Shown: positions 10,201-17,180 of the stretch, piece after piece
Position numbering within the stretch: the stretch's first letter is position 1
How the letters are laid out: each line of letters starts with the position of its first letter
Source: DASQQQ01 sp036390995
GTDB lineage: Bacteria; Actinomycetota; UBA4738; HRBIN12
NCBI GenBank assembly: GCA_036390995.1
Contig: DASWAT010000038.1
Coordinates: 1-36,742, forward strand
Direction of reading: 5' to 3'
Length of the DNA: 36,742 nt
The notes under the pieces: model-generated
The model's input: the letters and a program-made list of their open reading frames with translations, nothing else
Database searches by the model: none
What the model was told of the DNA's origin: nothing
Program-made: the position numbers and the translations under genes

Positions 10201-10771
10201 CCCGGAGGCGCGATCCTCGGGTGACGTCCAGACCCGAGCCGTCTATCGCCTGTCCGAGGCGATGGTGCTGCGAGCCGAGGGTCACCTCGATGAGGCGCTG
10301 GCCGCCGCCGAGGAGGCATTCGCGTCGCGGACGGAGTTCGGCATCCAGGCGACGCAGGTGAAGGAAGGGCTGGTCGAGGCGCTCGAAGCCGCCTTCGCGT
10401 TGGAGGACGCGGAGAAGCTCGAGGAGCTCCTGTCACAGGTCGAGGGCCTTCGCCCGGGCGAAACCACCCCGTACATCCAAGCGCAGGGTGCCCGGTTCGC
10501 GGCGAAGTTCGCGGCGCTTCGGGGTGAGCACGAAGGGGTGGAAGCGGGGTTCCGGAGCGCGGAGGGTCGGTTCTCGGAGCTCTCGATGCCGTTCCACGTC
10601 GCCGTGACCTGTTTGGAGCACGCCGAGTGGCTGACCACGCGGGGCCGGACGGACGAGGCGGCACCGTTGCTTGCCGGGGCCCGGGAGACGTTCGACCGCC
10701 TGGGCGCGCGTCCCTGGCTCGAGCGAGTCGATCGCGCGGCGGTTCCGAGTGGTAGCGTGCTCTCGAGCTAG
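7205..10771 (+). CDS. Double-zinc-ribbon / class III nucleotidyl cyclase / ATPase / TPR regulator
   Basis: About 1188 residues, paralogous to the protein at 1105-4272. It begins with two zinc ribbons in tandem (Cys11/14/25/28 and Cys36/39/50/53) where the paralogue has one. The cyclase domain (about 80-260) keeps metal Asp90 and Asp134, Lys130, Asp202, Asn205 and Arg209, so it should be catalytically active, most likely producing cAMP. The ATPase has P-loop GIAGIGKS (305-312) and Walker B VVMVFEDMQWAD. The C-terminal half is TPR-like. The start is uncertain: ATG 7205, ATG 7208 and TTG 7184 are all in frame and none has a strong SD. A TACTGT box at 7187-7192 would give a very short leader to 7205. 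The TAG stop overlaps the stop of the convergent exonuclease gene. Confidence 0.92.
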   Translation: MMEPPGGQVRCSSCGTENEAGRKFCGECGNPLVRSCPSCGSPNPPTVKFCGECGTSLVAGSLAEVSLPAQAATLERPVAERRLVTVLFADLVSFTTLSESRDAEEVRELLSRYFDTSRTLITRYGGTVEKFIGDAVMAVWGTPVATEDDAERAVRAALDLTAAVAVLGEEVGAPQLRARAGVLTGEAAVNLAAQGEGMVAGDLVNTASRVQSAAAPGQVFVGEATRRATEAAFVYEDAGTFELKGKAGLMPLWRAVRVVAGVRGTLKSVGLEPPFVGRDRELRMVKQLFHASADERRAQLVSVLGIAGIGKSRLAWEFYKYFDGLVEDTFWHRGRCLSYGEGVTYWALAEMVKMRARIAEDEEPSSALGKLRATVAENVPDPEERRWIEPRLAHLLSLEERTAADKEDLFAAWRLFFERLAEQYPVVMVFEDMQWADSSLLDFIEYLLDWSRNFPIFVMTLARPEFTERRPTWGAGKRNFTSLYLEPLSDEAMDGLLSGLVAGLPSETEERIRQRAAGIPLYAVETVRMLLDRGLLVQEGSVYRPTGPIETLEVPETLHALIAARLDGLTPDERRAVQDAAVLGKTFFAAGLASVTGQGKEELEPVLGSLVRKEILSVQADPRSPEHGQYGFLQDLLRTVAYETLSKRERRAKHLAAAALLERTADEEDVAEVLASHYLLAHESAPDAEDSATIKARARDLLTKAGEHAASLAAADEALRYFEQAAGLTDQPLLLAELHEHAGRMARLAGKVAGAKEHFEAAIRTFDSIGLSHPAARVSAALAEIVWQEGRIEEAAERMQTAFDVLSGEEQDEDLATLAAQLGRVLYFMGRPDEALVRIELALTIAEALRLPEVLSSALNTRGLVLTTRGRLEEGTLLLRHSLQVALDNDLSAAALRAYNNLAAQASQQDRYDEVLELGGRGLELARRVGDRLWESWFLIGDLGEEVYLGRWDEARAREDLVPMDAGLPESLRLGFLSLISMYVARNDLEEARRRLALFPEARSSGDVQTRAVYRLSEAMVLRAEGHLDEALAAAEEAFASRTEFGIQATQVKEGLVEALEAAFALEDAEKLEELLSQVEGLRPGETTPYIQAQGARFAAKFAALRGEHEGVEAGFRSAEGRFSELSMPFHVAVTCLEHAEWLTTRGRTDEAAPLLAGARETFDRLGARPWLERVDRAAVPSGSVLSS

Positions 10772-11664
10772 TCCCGGGCCGAGTCCATCGCGGCCACCAG
10801 ACGCTGCACGGGCCCGCGGACCCCGAGCTGCTCGGCCAGCACCGAGAGCGCCTCCTCGTCGCGCGCTCCTGCCCACAGGTCCAGCGGCGCGTCGGCGTTC
10901 ACCGGGACGATCCGCCGCATCGCCTCGATGTAGTCGCCGGCCTCACGGAGCCTGGCGCGAAGCGCCGGCTTGCCCCGCAGGGGGCCCGGCTTCGGCTCGG
11001 CTGCCGCGGCGTCGGCCAGCAGCTCGTCGAGCGTCGGGTACGCGAGCACGAGCTCACGGGCCGTCTTCTGGCCGACACCCCGCACTCCGGGCAGGTCGTC
11101 GCTGGGATCGCCGCGCAGGATGGCGAAGTCCGCGTAGCGGTCGGCCCGGACCCCATACGTCTCCAGGACCGTCGCCTCGTCGAACTCCCGGAGCTCGGAG
11201 ACTCCGCGGAGCGTGTAGAGGAGCTTCACCCCGGGGTCACGCACCAGCTGAAGGAGGTCGCGGTCGCCGCTCACCATCTCGATCCGGTCCGTCGCCCCCG
11301 CCTGCGAGCACAGGGCGCCGATCGCGTCCTCGGCCTCCCACCCCGGCGTCTGCGCCTGCGGCATCCCCGTGACATCGAGCACGCGCCGGAGCGTGGGGAA
11401 CTGCTCGGGCAGGCCCTCTGGGTCGGGCGGTCGCTTCGACTTGTAGCCGGGGTAGATGTCGGTGCGGGCCATCGGCCGCCACTCGTGGTCGTAGACGTGG
11501 ATGACCTCGTCGGGACGACGCGACAGGATCAGGCGTCTCACCATGTCGAGGTAACCGTGGACCGCGCCGATCGGCGCCCCGTCGGGGGACCGAACCGTGT
11601 CGCCCATCGCGAAGAACGCGCGGTACATGAGGCTGGAGACGTCCAGCAGCAACCGGTGGGCCAC
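10768..11664 (-). CDS. Stand-alone 5'-3' exonuclease (PolI N-terminal / FEN-like)
   Basis: 298 residues matching the 5' nuclease domain of DNA polymerase I without polymerase parts. Acidic metal-binding clusters are visible: Asp8 (LLLDVSSLMYRAFFA), WEAEDAIG (109-116), SGDRDLLQL (132-140) and RGDPSDDLPGVRGVGQKTA (184-202), the last including the helix-three-turn-helix DNA clamp. The conserved arch residues YKSKRPP (74-80) are also present. Such proteins remove RNA primers and cleave flaps or 5' ends in replication and repair; many actinobacteria carry one besides polA. The GTG start at 11664 has no SD but sits six nucleotides after a TAGGCT box, consistent with leaderless expression. Its stop shares CTAG with the convergent cyclase gene. 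Confidence 0.93.
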   Translation of the reverse strand: MAHRLLLDVSSLMYRAFFAMGDTVRSPDGAPIGAVHGYLDMVRRLILSRRPDEVIHVYDHEWRPMARTDIYPGYKSKRPPDPEGLPEQFPTLRRVLDVTGMPQAQTPGWEAEDAIGALCSQAGATDRIEMVSGDRDLLQLVRDPGVKLLYTLRGVSELREFDEATVLETYGVRADRYADFAILRGDPSDDLPGVRGVGQKTARELVLAYPTLDELLADAAAAEPKPGPLRGKPALRARLREAGDYIEAMRRIVPVNADAPLDLWAGARDEEALSVLAEQLGVRGPVQRLVAAMDSARD

Positions 11665-11670
11665 GCGCCG

Positions 11671-11676
11671 AGCCTA
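11671..11676 (-). promoter_or_regulatory. Putative -10 box of a leaderless promoter (exonuclease at 11664)
   Basis: On the minus strand TAGGCT is followed by CGGCGC and the GTG start codon. No SD is present. Confidence 0.5.
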
Positions 11677-11696
11677 CCCCGGGAGAGGATCCCAGC

Positions 11697-12647
11697 TCAC
11701 AGCGACGTGAGCGTCTTGCCGGCCAGCTCCACGGGATCCAGCTCGTGCGAGTTCGGCATGTTGAACACCAACCCGTCGAGCCCGGCGTCGAGGTACGACT
11801 GCGCCTGCTCGCGGACGGCGTCGGGATCGCCGATCAAGGCGTACCCGCGGTACGCCTCCAGATCGATGCCCCGCCGGGTGGCCGCTGCGGCGCCCTTCTC
11901 CTCCGCCTCCTCCATCGTCGGAGCGATCACGAGCCCACCCAGCCGGGTCTTCGTGATCTCCGAGGGGTCTCGGCCCACGTCCTCGCAATGGCGCTCCAGG
12001 ACGCCGAGCTTGTGCCGGATCGTCGCGAGATCGCCGAAGAGGTTGCAGGCGTCGGCGTACCGCGCCACCAGACGGAGCGTCCGGCGCTCGCCCCCTCCGC
12101 CCACGAGGATCGGGATCCCGCTCGCGCGGATCGGCCGGGGGACGTTCAGCGCGTCGTGGATCCGGGAGTGGGAGCCCTCGAATGTCGGGGTCTCCTTCGT
12201 GAACATGGCCCGGCAGATCTTCAAGGCCTCCTCCAGCCGATCCAGCCGTTCGCCCGCCGGCGGGAACGTGAACCCGTACCCGTCGTGCTCGTCGTCGTTC
12301 CACGCCGCGCCGATGCCGAGGATCGCGCGCCCCGACGAGACCACGTCCAGTGTGGTCACGATCTTCGCCAGCAGGGCCGGGTTCCGATACGTGACGCCGG
12401 TGACCATGGTGCCGAGTTGCACCCGGGAGGTCCGCGCCGCGATCGCACCGAGAAGCGTGTATGCCTCGAGCATGGGGTCGGTCCGCGGGCCGACGCTGGG
12501 GATCTGATAGAGGTGGTCCATCACCCACACCGAGTCGAAGCCGGCCGACTCGGCGGTCGTGGCGATGGAGGCGACCCGCTCGAACATCTGCGCGTCGTCC
12601 ACGCCCGGGTAGGTGAAGTTCGGGATCTGCAGGCCGAAACGGATCAC
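11697..12647 (-). CDS. LLM class F420-dependent (or flavin-dependent) oxidoreductase
   Basis: 316 residues with the luciferase-like TIM barrel. Landmarks are the start IRFGLQIPNF, FDSVWVMDHL, TSRVQLGTMVTGVTYRNPALLAK, SGRAILGIGAAWNDDEHDGYGF, the phosphate-binding PILVGGGGERRTLRLVARYAD and a C-terminal DGLVFNMP. This subgroup in actinobacteria mostly uses coenzyme F420 for hydride transfer, but FMN use cannot be excluded from sequence. The substrate is unknown. I chose the GTG at 12647 because GAGGAGGT lies five nucleotides upstream; an in-frame ATG at 12704 would add 19 unconserved residues and lies in the apparent promoter region. Confidence 0.9.
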   Translation of the reverse strand: MIRFGLQIPNFTYPGVDDAQMFERVASIATTAESAGFDSVWVMDHLYQIPSVGPRTDPMLEAYTLLGAIAARTSRVQLGTMVTGVTYRNPALLAKIVTTLDVVSSGRAILGIGAAWNDDEHDGYGFTFPPAGERLDRLEEALKICRAMFTKETPTFEGSHSRIHDALNVPRPIRASGIPILVGGGGERRTLRLVARYADACNLFGDLATIRHKLGVLERHCEDVGRDPSEITKTRLGGLVIAPTMEEAEEKGAAAATRRGIDLEAYRGYALIGDPDAVREQAQSYLDAGLDGLVFNMPNSHELDPVELAGKTLTSL

Positions 12648-12675
12648 GGGACCTCCTCGCTCGCCACGACCCACT

Positions 12676-12699
12676 AACGTATCGCGGGTCCCCGGATAC
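12676..12699 (-). promoter_or_regulatory. Putative promoter/operator of the LLM oxidoreductase gene
   Basis: On the minus strand a TACGTT box (12676-12681) overlaps an interrupted inverted repeat (12679-12699; arms GTATC and GATAC around GGG/CCC). The box lies 28 nt upstream of the SD-led GTG start. The geometry suits a repressor-controlled promoter, but no regulator is identified. Confidence 0.3.
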
Positions 12700-12736
12700 G
12701 ACATCGAGGAGCGCCGACCAACGCATGCGAGCGAGT

Positions 12737-12752
12737 CCGGGAACGATCCCGG
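12737..12752 (-). terminator. Short hairpin downstream of the BBE-type flavoprotein gene
   Basis: CCGGGA and TCCCGG form a 6-bp stem with an ACGA loop, 34 nt past the stop of the 12786-14156 gene. A weak candidate. Confidence 0.25.
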
Positions 12753-12785
12753 CCCGGTCGTTCGGTCGAGGTCCGGGTCCCCTCG

Positions 12786-14156
12786 CTAGGGCTCGATGTT
12801 CTGATTCCGGTGGAACAGGTTGTCCGGGTCGTATGCGCGCTTGACGTCTACCAGACGCTCGTAGTTCCCGCGGTAGTTCGCTCGGATACGCCCCTGGTCG
12901 TCCTCGGACATGAAGTTGATGTAGCCACCTTCCTCGGACAACGGCGCCGTCGCCGCGTAGTAGTCGCGGACCCAGCCGATGTTCGCCTCGTTCTGCGCGG
13001 GATCGGGCCACATGCCGGCGATCACGGGCGCGAAGTTCGCATCGCGGTAGGCGAAGGCGGTGGCGTCGGCCGCGACCCGATGGCAGGCCCCGTCGATCGG
13101 GTAGATGTGCACGGTGGAGTTCACCACCGGCACCTTGGGTCCGTACTCGAGGTGCGCGGCGATGGCCTCGTCGGTCAGCTCCTTCACGAAGTTCGCCTTC
13201 CAGTAGTGCTGGAGGCCCGCCGGGACCAAGCCGTCGAAGGCGCTGTTGAGGGCAGGATACGGCATCGGCCCGACGTGCTCGGCCACCACCGGGGCCACGT
13301 CGTGGAACGGTGCGAGCATCTCCTCGCCGTGCTCGATGTCCCCTGCCCAGCACGCGACGAACGCCAGGAACGGCTCCCCGTGCCGATTCTCCGGGATGAA
13401 TGGCAGCGGCGGCGCGATCTGCCACGCGGGGAACCCTCCGAACGCCTCCGGCGCCTCGGCGATGAAGCTGCGGAAGAACTCGAGCACCGACTTCGCCTTG
13501 TCCAGCTCGTAGAACATCGGCCCGCCGTAGATGGTCTCCACGGGGTGGAGCCGGAACTCGAGTGACGTTGCCACGCCGAAGTTCCCACCGCCTCCACGAA
13601 GGGCCCAGAACAGGTCCTCGTGCTCCTGCCCGCTCGCGGTGACCGACCTGCCGTCGGCCGTTACGACCTCGGCCGAGACGAGATTGTCGCACGACAGCCC
13701 GAATCCTCGGGCCAGGTACCCGATGCCCCCGCCGAGCGTGAGCCCACCGACGCCGGTCGTGGAGATGATGCCGCCGGTGGTCGCCAGGCCGAACGCGTGC
13801 GTGGCGTCGTTGAAGTCCCCCCACGTCGCGCCTCCCTGGGCACGAGCTGTCCGGGCCTTCGGATCGACCGCGACGTTCCGCATACCCGACAGGTCGATCA
13901 CGACGCCATCATCGACCGTGCCGAACCCCGGCACACTGTGTCCGCCGCCGCGGATGGCCAGGTCGAGTTCGTTCTCCCGAGCGAAATCGACGGCGGCGAT
14001 CACGTCCCCGCTGCTCTCACAGCGCACGACGGCCGCCGGATGCCGGTCGATCATCGCGTTGTAGACCTTGCGGGCTTCCTCGTAGTCGTCGTCGCCGGGC
14101 CCCGCGACCCTTCCCTGGGTCTGCTCCCGAAGCCGATCGATCGATATCTTCGCCAT
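12786..14156 (-). CDS. FAD-binding (PCMH-type) oxidoreductase with berberine-bridge-enzyme C-terminus
   Basis: 456 residues. The vanillyl-alcohol-oxidase-type FAD domain carries the RGGGHSVPG motif, with His73 as the expected covalent attachment residue for FAD, then GVGGLTLGGGIGYLARGFGLSCDNLVSAEVV. The chain ends with the BBE domain signature YDPDNLFHRNQNI. Such enzymes oxidise alcohols, sugars or aromatic/terpenoid metabolites with O2 or another acceptor. The Cys that gives bicovalent flavin in some members appears to be replaced (IISTTG, about 130-135), so I infer a single histidyl link. No export signal is visible. The ATG at 14156 has a purine-rich GGGAGGCAGGG upstream. It is divergent from the short conserved protein gene with only 24 nt between starts. 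Confidence 0.92.
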   Translation of the reverse strand: MAKISIDRLREQTQGRVAGPGDDDYEEARKVYNAMIDRHPAAVVRCESSGDVIAAVDFARENELDLAIRGGGHSVPGFGTVDDGVVIDLSGMRNVAVDPKARTARAQGGATWGDFNDATHAFGLATTGGIISTTGVGGLTLGGGIGYLARGFGLSCDNLVSAEVVTADGRSVTASGQEHEDLFWALRGGGGNFGVATSLEFRLHPVETIYGGPMFYELDKAKSVLEFFRSFIAEAPEAFGGFPAWQIAPPLPFIPENRHGEPFLAFVACWAGDIEHGEEMLAPFHDVAPVVAEHVGPMPYPALNSAFDGLVPAGLQHYWKANFVKELTDEAIAAHLEYGPKVPVVNSTVHIYPIDGACHRVAADATAFAYRDANFAPVIAGMWPDPAQNEANIGWVRDYYAATAPLSEEGGYINFMSEDDQGRIRANYRGNYERLVDVKRAYDPDNLFHRNQNIEP

Positions 14157-14180
14157 GGTCCCTGCCTCCCAAGAGATGAC

Positions 14181-14723
14181 GTGACCACGCTTTCTACACC
14201 CAACGGCGGTCTCCGTATAGCCCTGTCGCGAGCATGGCGGCAGCAGCGGACGAAGGAGCTGCGCACGCGCTTCGGTCCCGAGTACGAGCGAACCGTCGAG
14301 CGCACGGACGGTCGACGGCGAGCCGAGTCCGAGCTCCGGGCCCGTGAGCAGCGGCGCGAGCGGCTGGACATCCGGTCGATCCCACCGAACGAGCGAGAGC
14401 GGTACGTGGCCGCATGGCGGCAGGTCCAGGCGAGCTTCGTGGACCGGCCCGCGCTCGCGCTCCAGGAGGCGGACGCGCTCGTGCACGATCTGATGCGGGG
14501 CTGCGGCTACCCCATGAACCGGTTCGAGCAGCGGGCCGCGGACGTCTCGGTGGACCATCCGTACGTGGTGGAGAACTATCGCGCCGCCCACGACGTGTCC
14601 GTCCGGGCCGAAGAGGGAGACGCCGGCATCGAGGACATGCGCCAGGGCCTCGTGCACTACCGGGCGCTGTTCGAGGAGCTCCTCGACGTCGATCGGGTGA
14701 GCGACCTTCGGGAGGTGCGGTAG
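14181..14723 (+). CDS. Conserved actinobacterial protein of unknown function
   Basis: 180 residues, charged and predicted helical, with no signal peptide or membrane segment. The block LRTRFGPEYERTVE, ERLDIRSIPPNERERYVAAW and FVDRPALALQEADALVHDLM, then the DVSVDHPYVVENYRAAH region, matches a short protein I recognise as recurring in actinobacterial genomes without an assigned function. The GTG at 14181 is the most upstream plausible start after a weak GATGA purine run. A TATCTT box at 14145-14150, inside the divergent flavoprotein gene, could serve as its -10. Later starts would remove the conserved FGPEYE block. Confidence 0.75.
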   Translation: MTTLSTPNGGLRIALSRAWRQQRTKELRTRFGPEYERTVERTDGRRRAESELRAREQRRERLDIRSIPPNERERYVAAWRQVQASFVDRPALALQEADALVHDLMRGCGYPMNRFEQRAADVSVDHPYVVENYRAAHDVSVRAEEGDAGIEDMRQGLVHYRALFEELLDVDRVSDLREVR

Positions 14724-14847
14724 CGCTCCTCTGAACGAAGGGCCGACACTCCTGATCGTGGCAACGGCGATAGCATCCTTGGAGCCACGCTCTCCGGCCT
14801 CGTCCGGGCGGGTGTGCCGGAAGCGTTGCCGAGGAAGGAGTCCGAGG

Positions 14848-15633
14848 ATGTGCTACGAGCCGACCGCCCGTCCCCCGCTGCCGCCGATCATGGGAGGAGC
14901 CGGGATCGCGGGCTGCGAGGAGCAGGTGCTGCAGGCCTCTGACGGCAACCGGTTCCTGGCCTACTCGTCGCGCACTGCCGAGCCCGACGCGCCGGGCATC
15001 GTGATCCTGCCCGACGTCCGCGGCCTCCACCCGTTCTACCGGGACCTCGCCGAGCGCTTCGCGCAAGCCGGGGTCCACGCCACGGCCATGGACTACTTCG
15101 GCCGAACGGCCGGGACCGGCGAGCGGGGCGAGGACTTCGACCTCATGAGCCACGTCGACCAGACGCAACCGGACACCGTGGCGCTCGACGTGGCGGCGAC
15201 GGCGACGTACGTGCGTTCGGAGGCGGGCGGCGGCGCGAGCCGCGTGTTCACGGTGGGATTCTGCTTCGGGGGCCGGCACTCCTTCAACCAGGCGGCGAGG
15301 GGTCACGGGCTCGCCGGCGTGATCGGGTTCTACGGTGTTCCGCAGCGGCGCGACCCGAACGACCGGTACGCGCCCGTGGATCTCGCGGCGAGCTACGCCT
15401 GCCCGGTGCTCGGGCTGTGGGGGACGGCCGACCAGGCGACCCCGGTGAAGCAGATCGAGGCCTTCGAGCGCGCGCTGGAGGCCGCGGGGGTGCCGCACGA
15501 GATCGCAACGTACGACGGTGCCCCTCACTCCTTCTTCGATCGCGCCTACGATCGGTGGAAGGAGGCGTGCGACGACGCTTGGCGCCGGATGCTCCGGTTC
15601 GTCGGGGTCGGTCCCGAGGCCGGCTCCGCCTGA
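14848..15633 (+). CDS. Dienelactone hydrolase family alpha/beta-hydrolase
   Basis: 261 residues. The catalytic triad is visible as Cys139 in VGFCFGG, Asp195 in GTADQATP and His227 in GAPHSFF, the Cys-type triad of dienelactone hydrolases. Other family marks are IVILPDVRGLHPFYRDLAERFA and the N-terminal MCYEPTARPPLPP, common among actinobacterial members. In aromatic degradation these enzymes open dienelactone to maleylacetate, but no other gene of a catechol pathway is near, so the physiological ester is unknown. The ATG at 14848 follows AAGGAG with seven nucleotides spacing; upstream codons in the same frame are intergenic. Confidence 0.9.
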   Translation: MCYEPTARPPLPPIMGGAGIAGCEEQVLQASDGNRFLAYSSRTAEPDAPGIVILPDVRGLHPFYRDLAERFAQAGVHATAMDYFGRTAGTGERGEDFDLMSHVDQTQPDTVALDVAATATYVRSEAGGGASRVFTVGFCFGGRHSFNQAARGHGLAGVIGFYGVPQRRDPNDRYAPVDLAASYACPVLGLWGTADQATPVKQIEAFERALEAAGVPHEIATYDGAPHSFFDRAYDRWKEACDDAWRRMLRFVGVGPEAGSA

Positions 15634-15679
15634 GCGCTCCCAGGCACGTAGGCGGGCTCGGATGTCCCCGCTGGGCGGA

Positions 15680-15709
15680 TCCCCAGAGGGTTCTCAGGGT
15701 CTTCTCAGG
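15680..15709 (+). promoter_or_regulatory. MprA-like direct repeat upstream of the HtrA-type protease gene
   Basis: TTCTCAGG occurs at 15691-15698 and again at 15702-15709, two identical 8-mers separated by 3 nt. This is the 8+3+8 layout described for MprA boxes in Mycobacterium tuberculosis. A degenerate third unit (TCCCCAGA at 15680-15687) continues the 11-bp spacing. A TAGTTC -10-like box follows at 15719-15724. An OmpR-family envelope-stress regulator is a reasonable inference; none is encoded in the window. Confidence 0.6.
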
Positions 15710-15779
15710 TCGGCGGGCTAGTTCAAGACGAATGGAGGATGAAGGCACCGCCGAGAAGACCCGAAAGAAGGTGTGCGAC

Positions 15780-17084
15780 GTGTCCGATCCGACCGAACCA
15801 GACCGCGAGGGTCAGAGTCCCCCGTTCATGCTGCCCGATGGTCCTCCGGCCGGGGAACCCGAGCCATGGCCCGGATTCCGGGCAGGCCTCCCGGCCCCGC
15901 CGCCCAGCTGGCCGCCCCGGTCGGGCGAACCGCCCGCCCCGCGCCGCCCCCGAGGGAGGGTCCTCGTGGCTGCGCTCGCAGGTCTCCTCCTGCTGATCGG
16001 TGGGATCGGGGCGATCGGTGTGGCCACGCACAACGGCTCCGTTTCGACCACGGCGGGGACGTCGATCGGCTCGGGACAGCTCGGCTCCGGATCCGGCACC
16101 GGGTCGGTCACGACGAACGCGCGCGACGCGGTCGTGACGATCACCACGTTCACGCGCTCGTTCGGACCCACCTCGATCATCGGCGGCCAGAACGGGCTGA
16201 CCCCGCTCGGCGCCGGGACGGGCATGATCCTCACCTCGTCCGGCGAGGTGCTGACGAACAACCACGTCGTCCAGGGGGCGTGGAGCATCCACGTGTCGAT
16301 CCCCGGGCACTCGGGCACCTACACGGCGAACGTCGTGGGGGCGAGCCCAACGGCCGACGTGGCGCTCCTGCAGTTGCAGAACGCGTCGGGGCTGCCCACG
16401 GTGACGTTGGGCGACGCCTCCTCGCTGAGCATCGGTGACCACGTCGTGGCCATCGGGAACGCCCTCGGACGAGGAACGACGACCACCACCAGCGGCACCG
16501 TGTCCGGCCTGAACCGCTCGATCACCGCGCAGGACCCCACCGGCGACGCCGAGCACCTCACGGGGCTCATCCAGACCAACGCCCCCATCGTGCCGGGGGA
16601 CTCGGGCGGAGCCCTGGTGGACTCGAGCGGTGAAGTGGTGGGCATGATCACGGCCGGCTCGTCCACGGGCCCCGGCCAGACGGCGACGAAGGTCGGGTTC
16701 GCGATCCCCGTGGACAACGCGCTCGGCATCGCGAACGAGATCCGAGCCGGCCACGGGAGCTCGACGATCCTCCTCGGCGAGCGCGGGTACCTCGGCGTCG
16801 CCGTGCGGCCCCTCGATGCCGCCGCCGCGGCCCAGCTCGGGTTGGGGACCACGTCCGGCGCGCTCGTGGTCGGGATCCAGCCCGGCAGCCCGGCCGCCGC
16901 CATCGGGATCACCGCCCCCGCCGTGATCACCGCGGTCGACGGCCGGTCCGTGGCGTCCGCGGATGCTCTGGGGCCGATCCTGCACGCCCACACGCCCGGA
17001 GAACGGGTGCGGGTGACGTGGGTCGATCAGCAGGGTGCCACGCACACGGCGACGGCCAACCTCATCTCCGGTCCGGCCGTCTGA
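15780..17084 (+). CDS. Membrane-anchored HtrA/DegP-type serine protease with PDZ domain
   Basis: 434 residues from GTG 15780. A Pro-rich cytosolic tail (1-60) is followed by one membrane segment (about 61-82), then a Gly/Ser/Thr linker, a trypsin-like domain with catalytic His162 (TNNHVV), Asp193 (TADVALLQ) and Ser275 (PGDSGGALV), and one PDZ domain (about 335-430, starting GYLGVAV). The protease domain should lie outside the membrane and act in quality control of exported proteins under envelope stress. Start choice: GTG 15780 has AGAAGG eight nucleotides upstream. ATG 15732 would add 16 residues and lies seven nucleotides after a TAGTTC box, so a leaderless start there is also possible. The upstream direct repeat resembles an MprA box, which fits known MprAB control of an HtrA homologue in mycobacteria. 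Confidence 0.9.
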   Translation: MSDPTEPDREGQSPPFMLPDGPPAGEPEPWPGFRAGLPAPPPSWPPRSGEPPAPRRPRGRVLVAALAGLLLLIGGIGAIGVATHNGSVSTTAGTSIGSGQLGSGSGTGSVTTNARDAVVTITTFTRSFGPTSIIGGQNGLTPLGAGTGMILTSSGEVLTNNHVVQGAWSIHVSIPGHSGTYTANVVGASPTADVALLQLQNASGLPTVTLGDASSLSIGDHVVAIGNALGRGTTTTTSGTVSGLNRSITAQDPTGDAEHLTGLIQTNAPIVPGDSGGALVDSSGEVVGMITAGSSTGPGQTATKVGFAIPVDNALGIANEIRAGHGSSTILLGERGYLGVAVRPLDAAAAAQLGLGTTSGALVVGIQPGSPAAAIGITAPAVITAVDGRSVASADALGPILHAHTPGERVRVTWVDQQGATHTATANLISGPAV

Positions 17085-17114
17085 CGGCCTGCTCCCGCCC
17101 GCCCGATACACTCG

Positions 17115-17149
17115 CCGACAGCGCCGCGGATCACCCGCGGCGCTGTCGG
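17115..17149 (+). terminator. Perfect 15-bp hairpin after the HtrA-type gene
   Basis: CCGACAGCGCCGCGG and its exact complement surround the 5-nt loop ATCAC. It lies 30 nt after the protease stop and 31 nt before the next start. No T-tract follows. It most likely ends protease transcription; attenuation of the peptidase gene is an alternative. Confidence 0.6.
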
Positions 17150-17180
17150 ACGGCGGACGCGCGAAAGGGGCCCGAACGCG

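Noticed and set aside
12786..14156. Bicovalent FAD attachment through Cys156 of the BBE-type protein
   Set aside because: Cys156 (GLSCDNL) is not at the position of the bicovalent Cys, which aligns near residues 130-135 and is replaced there; only His73 fits.
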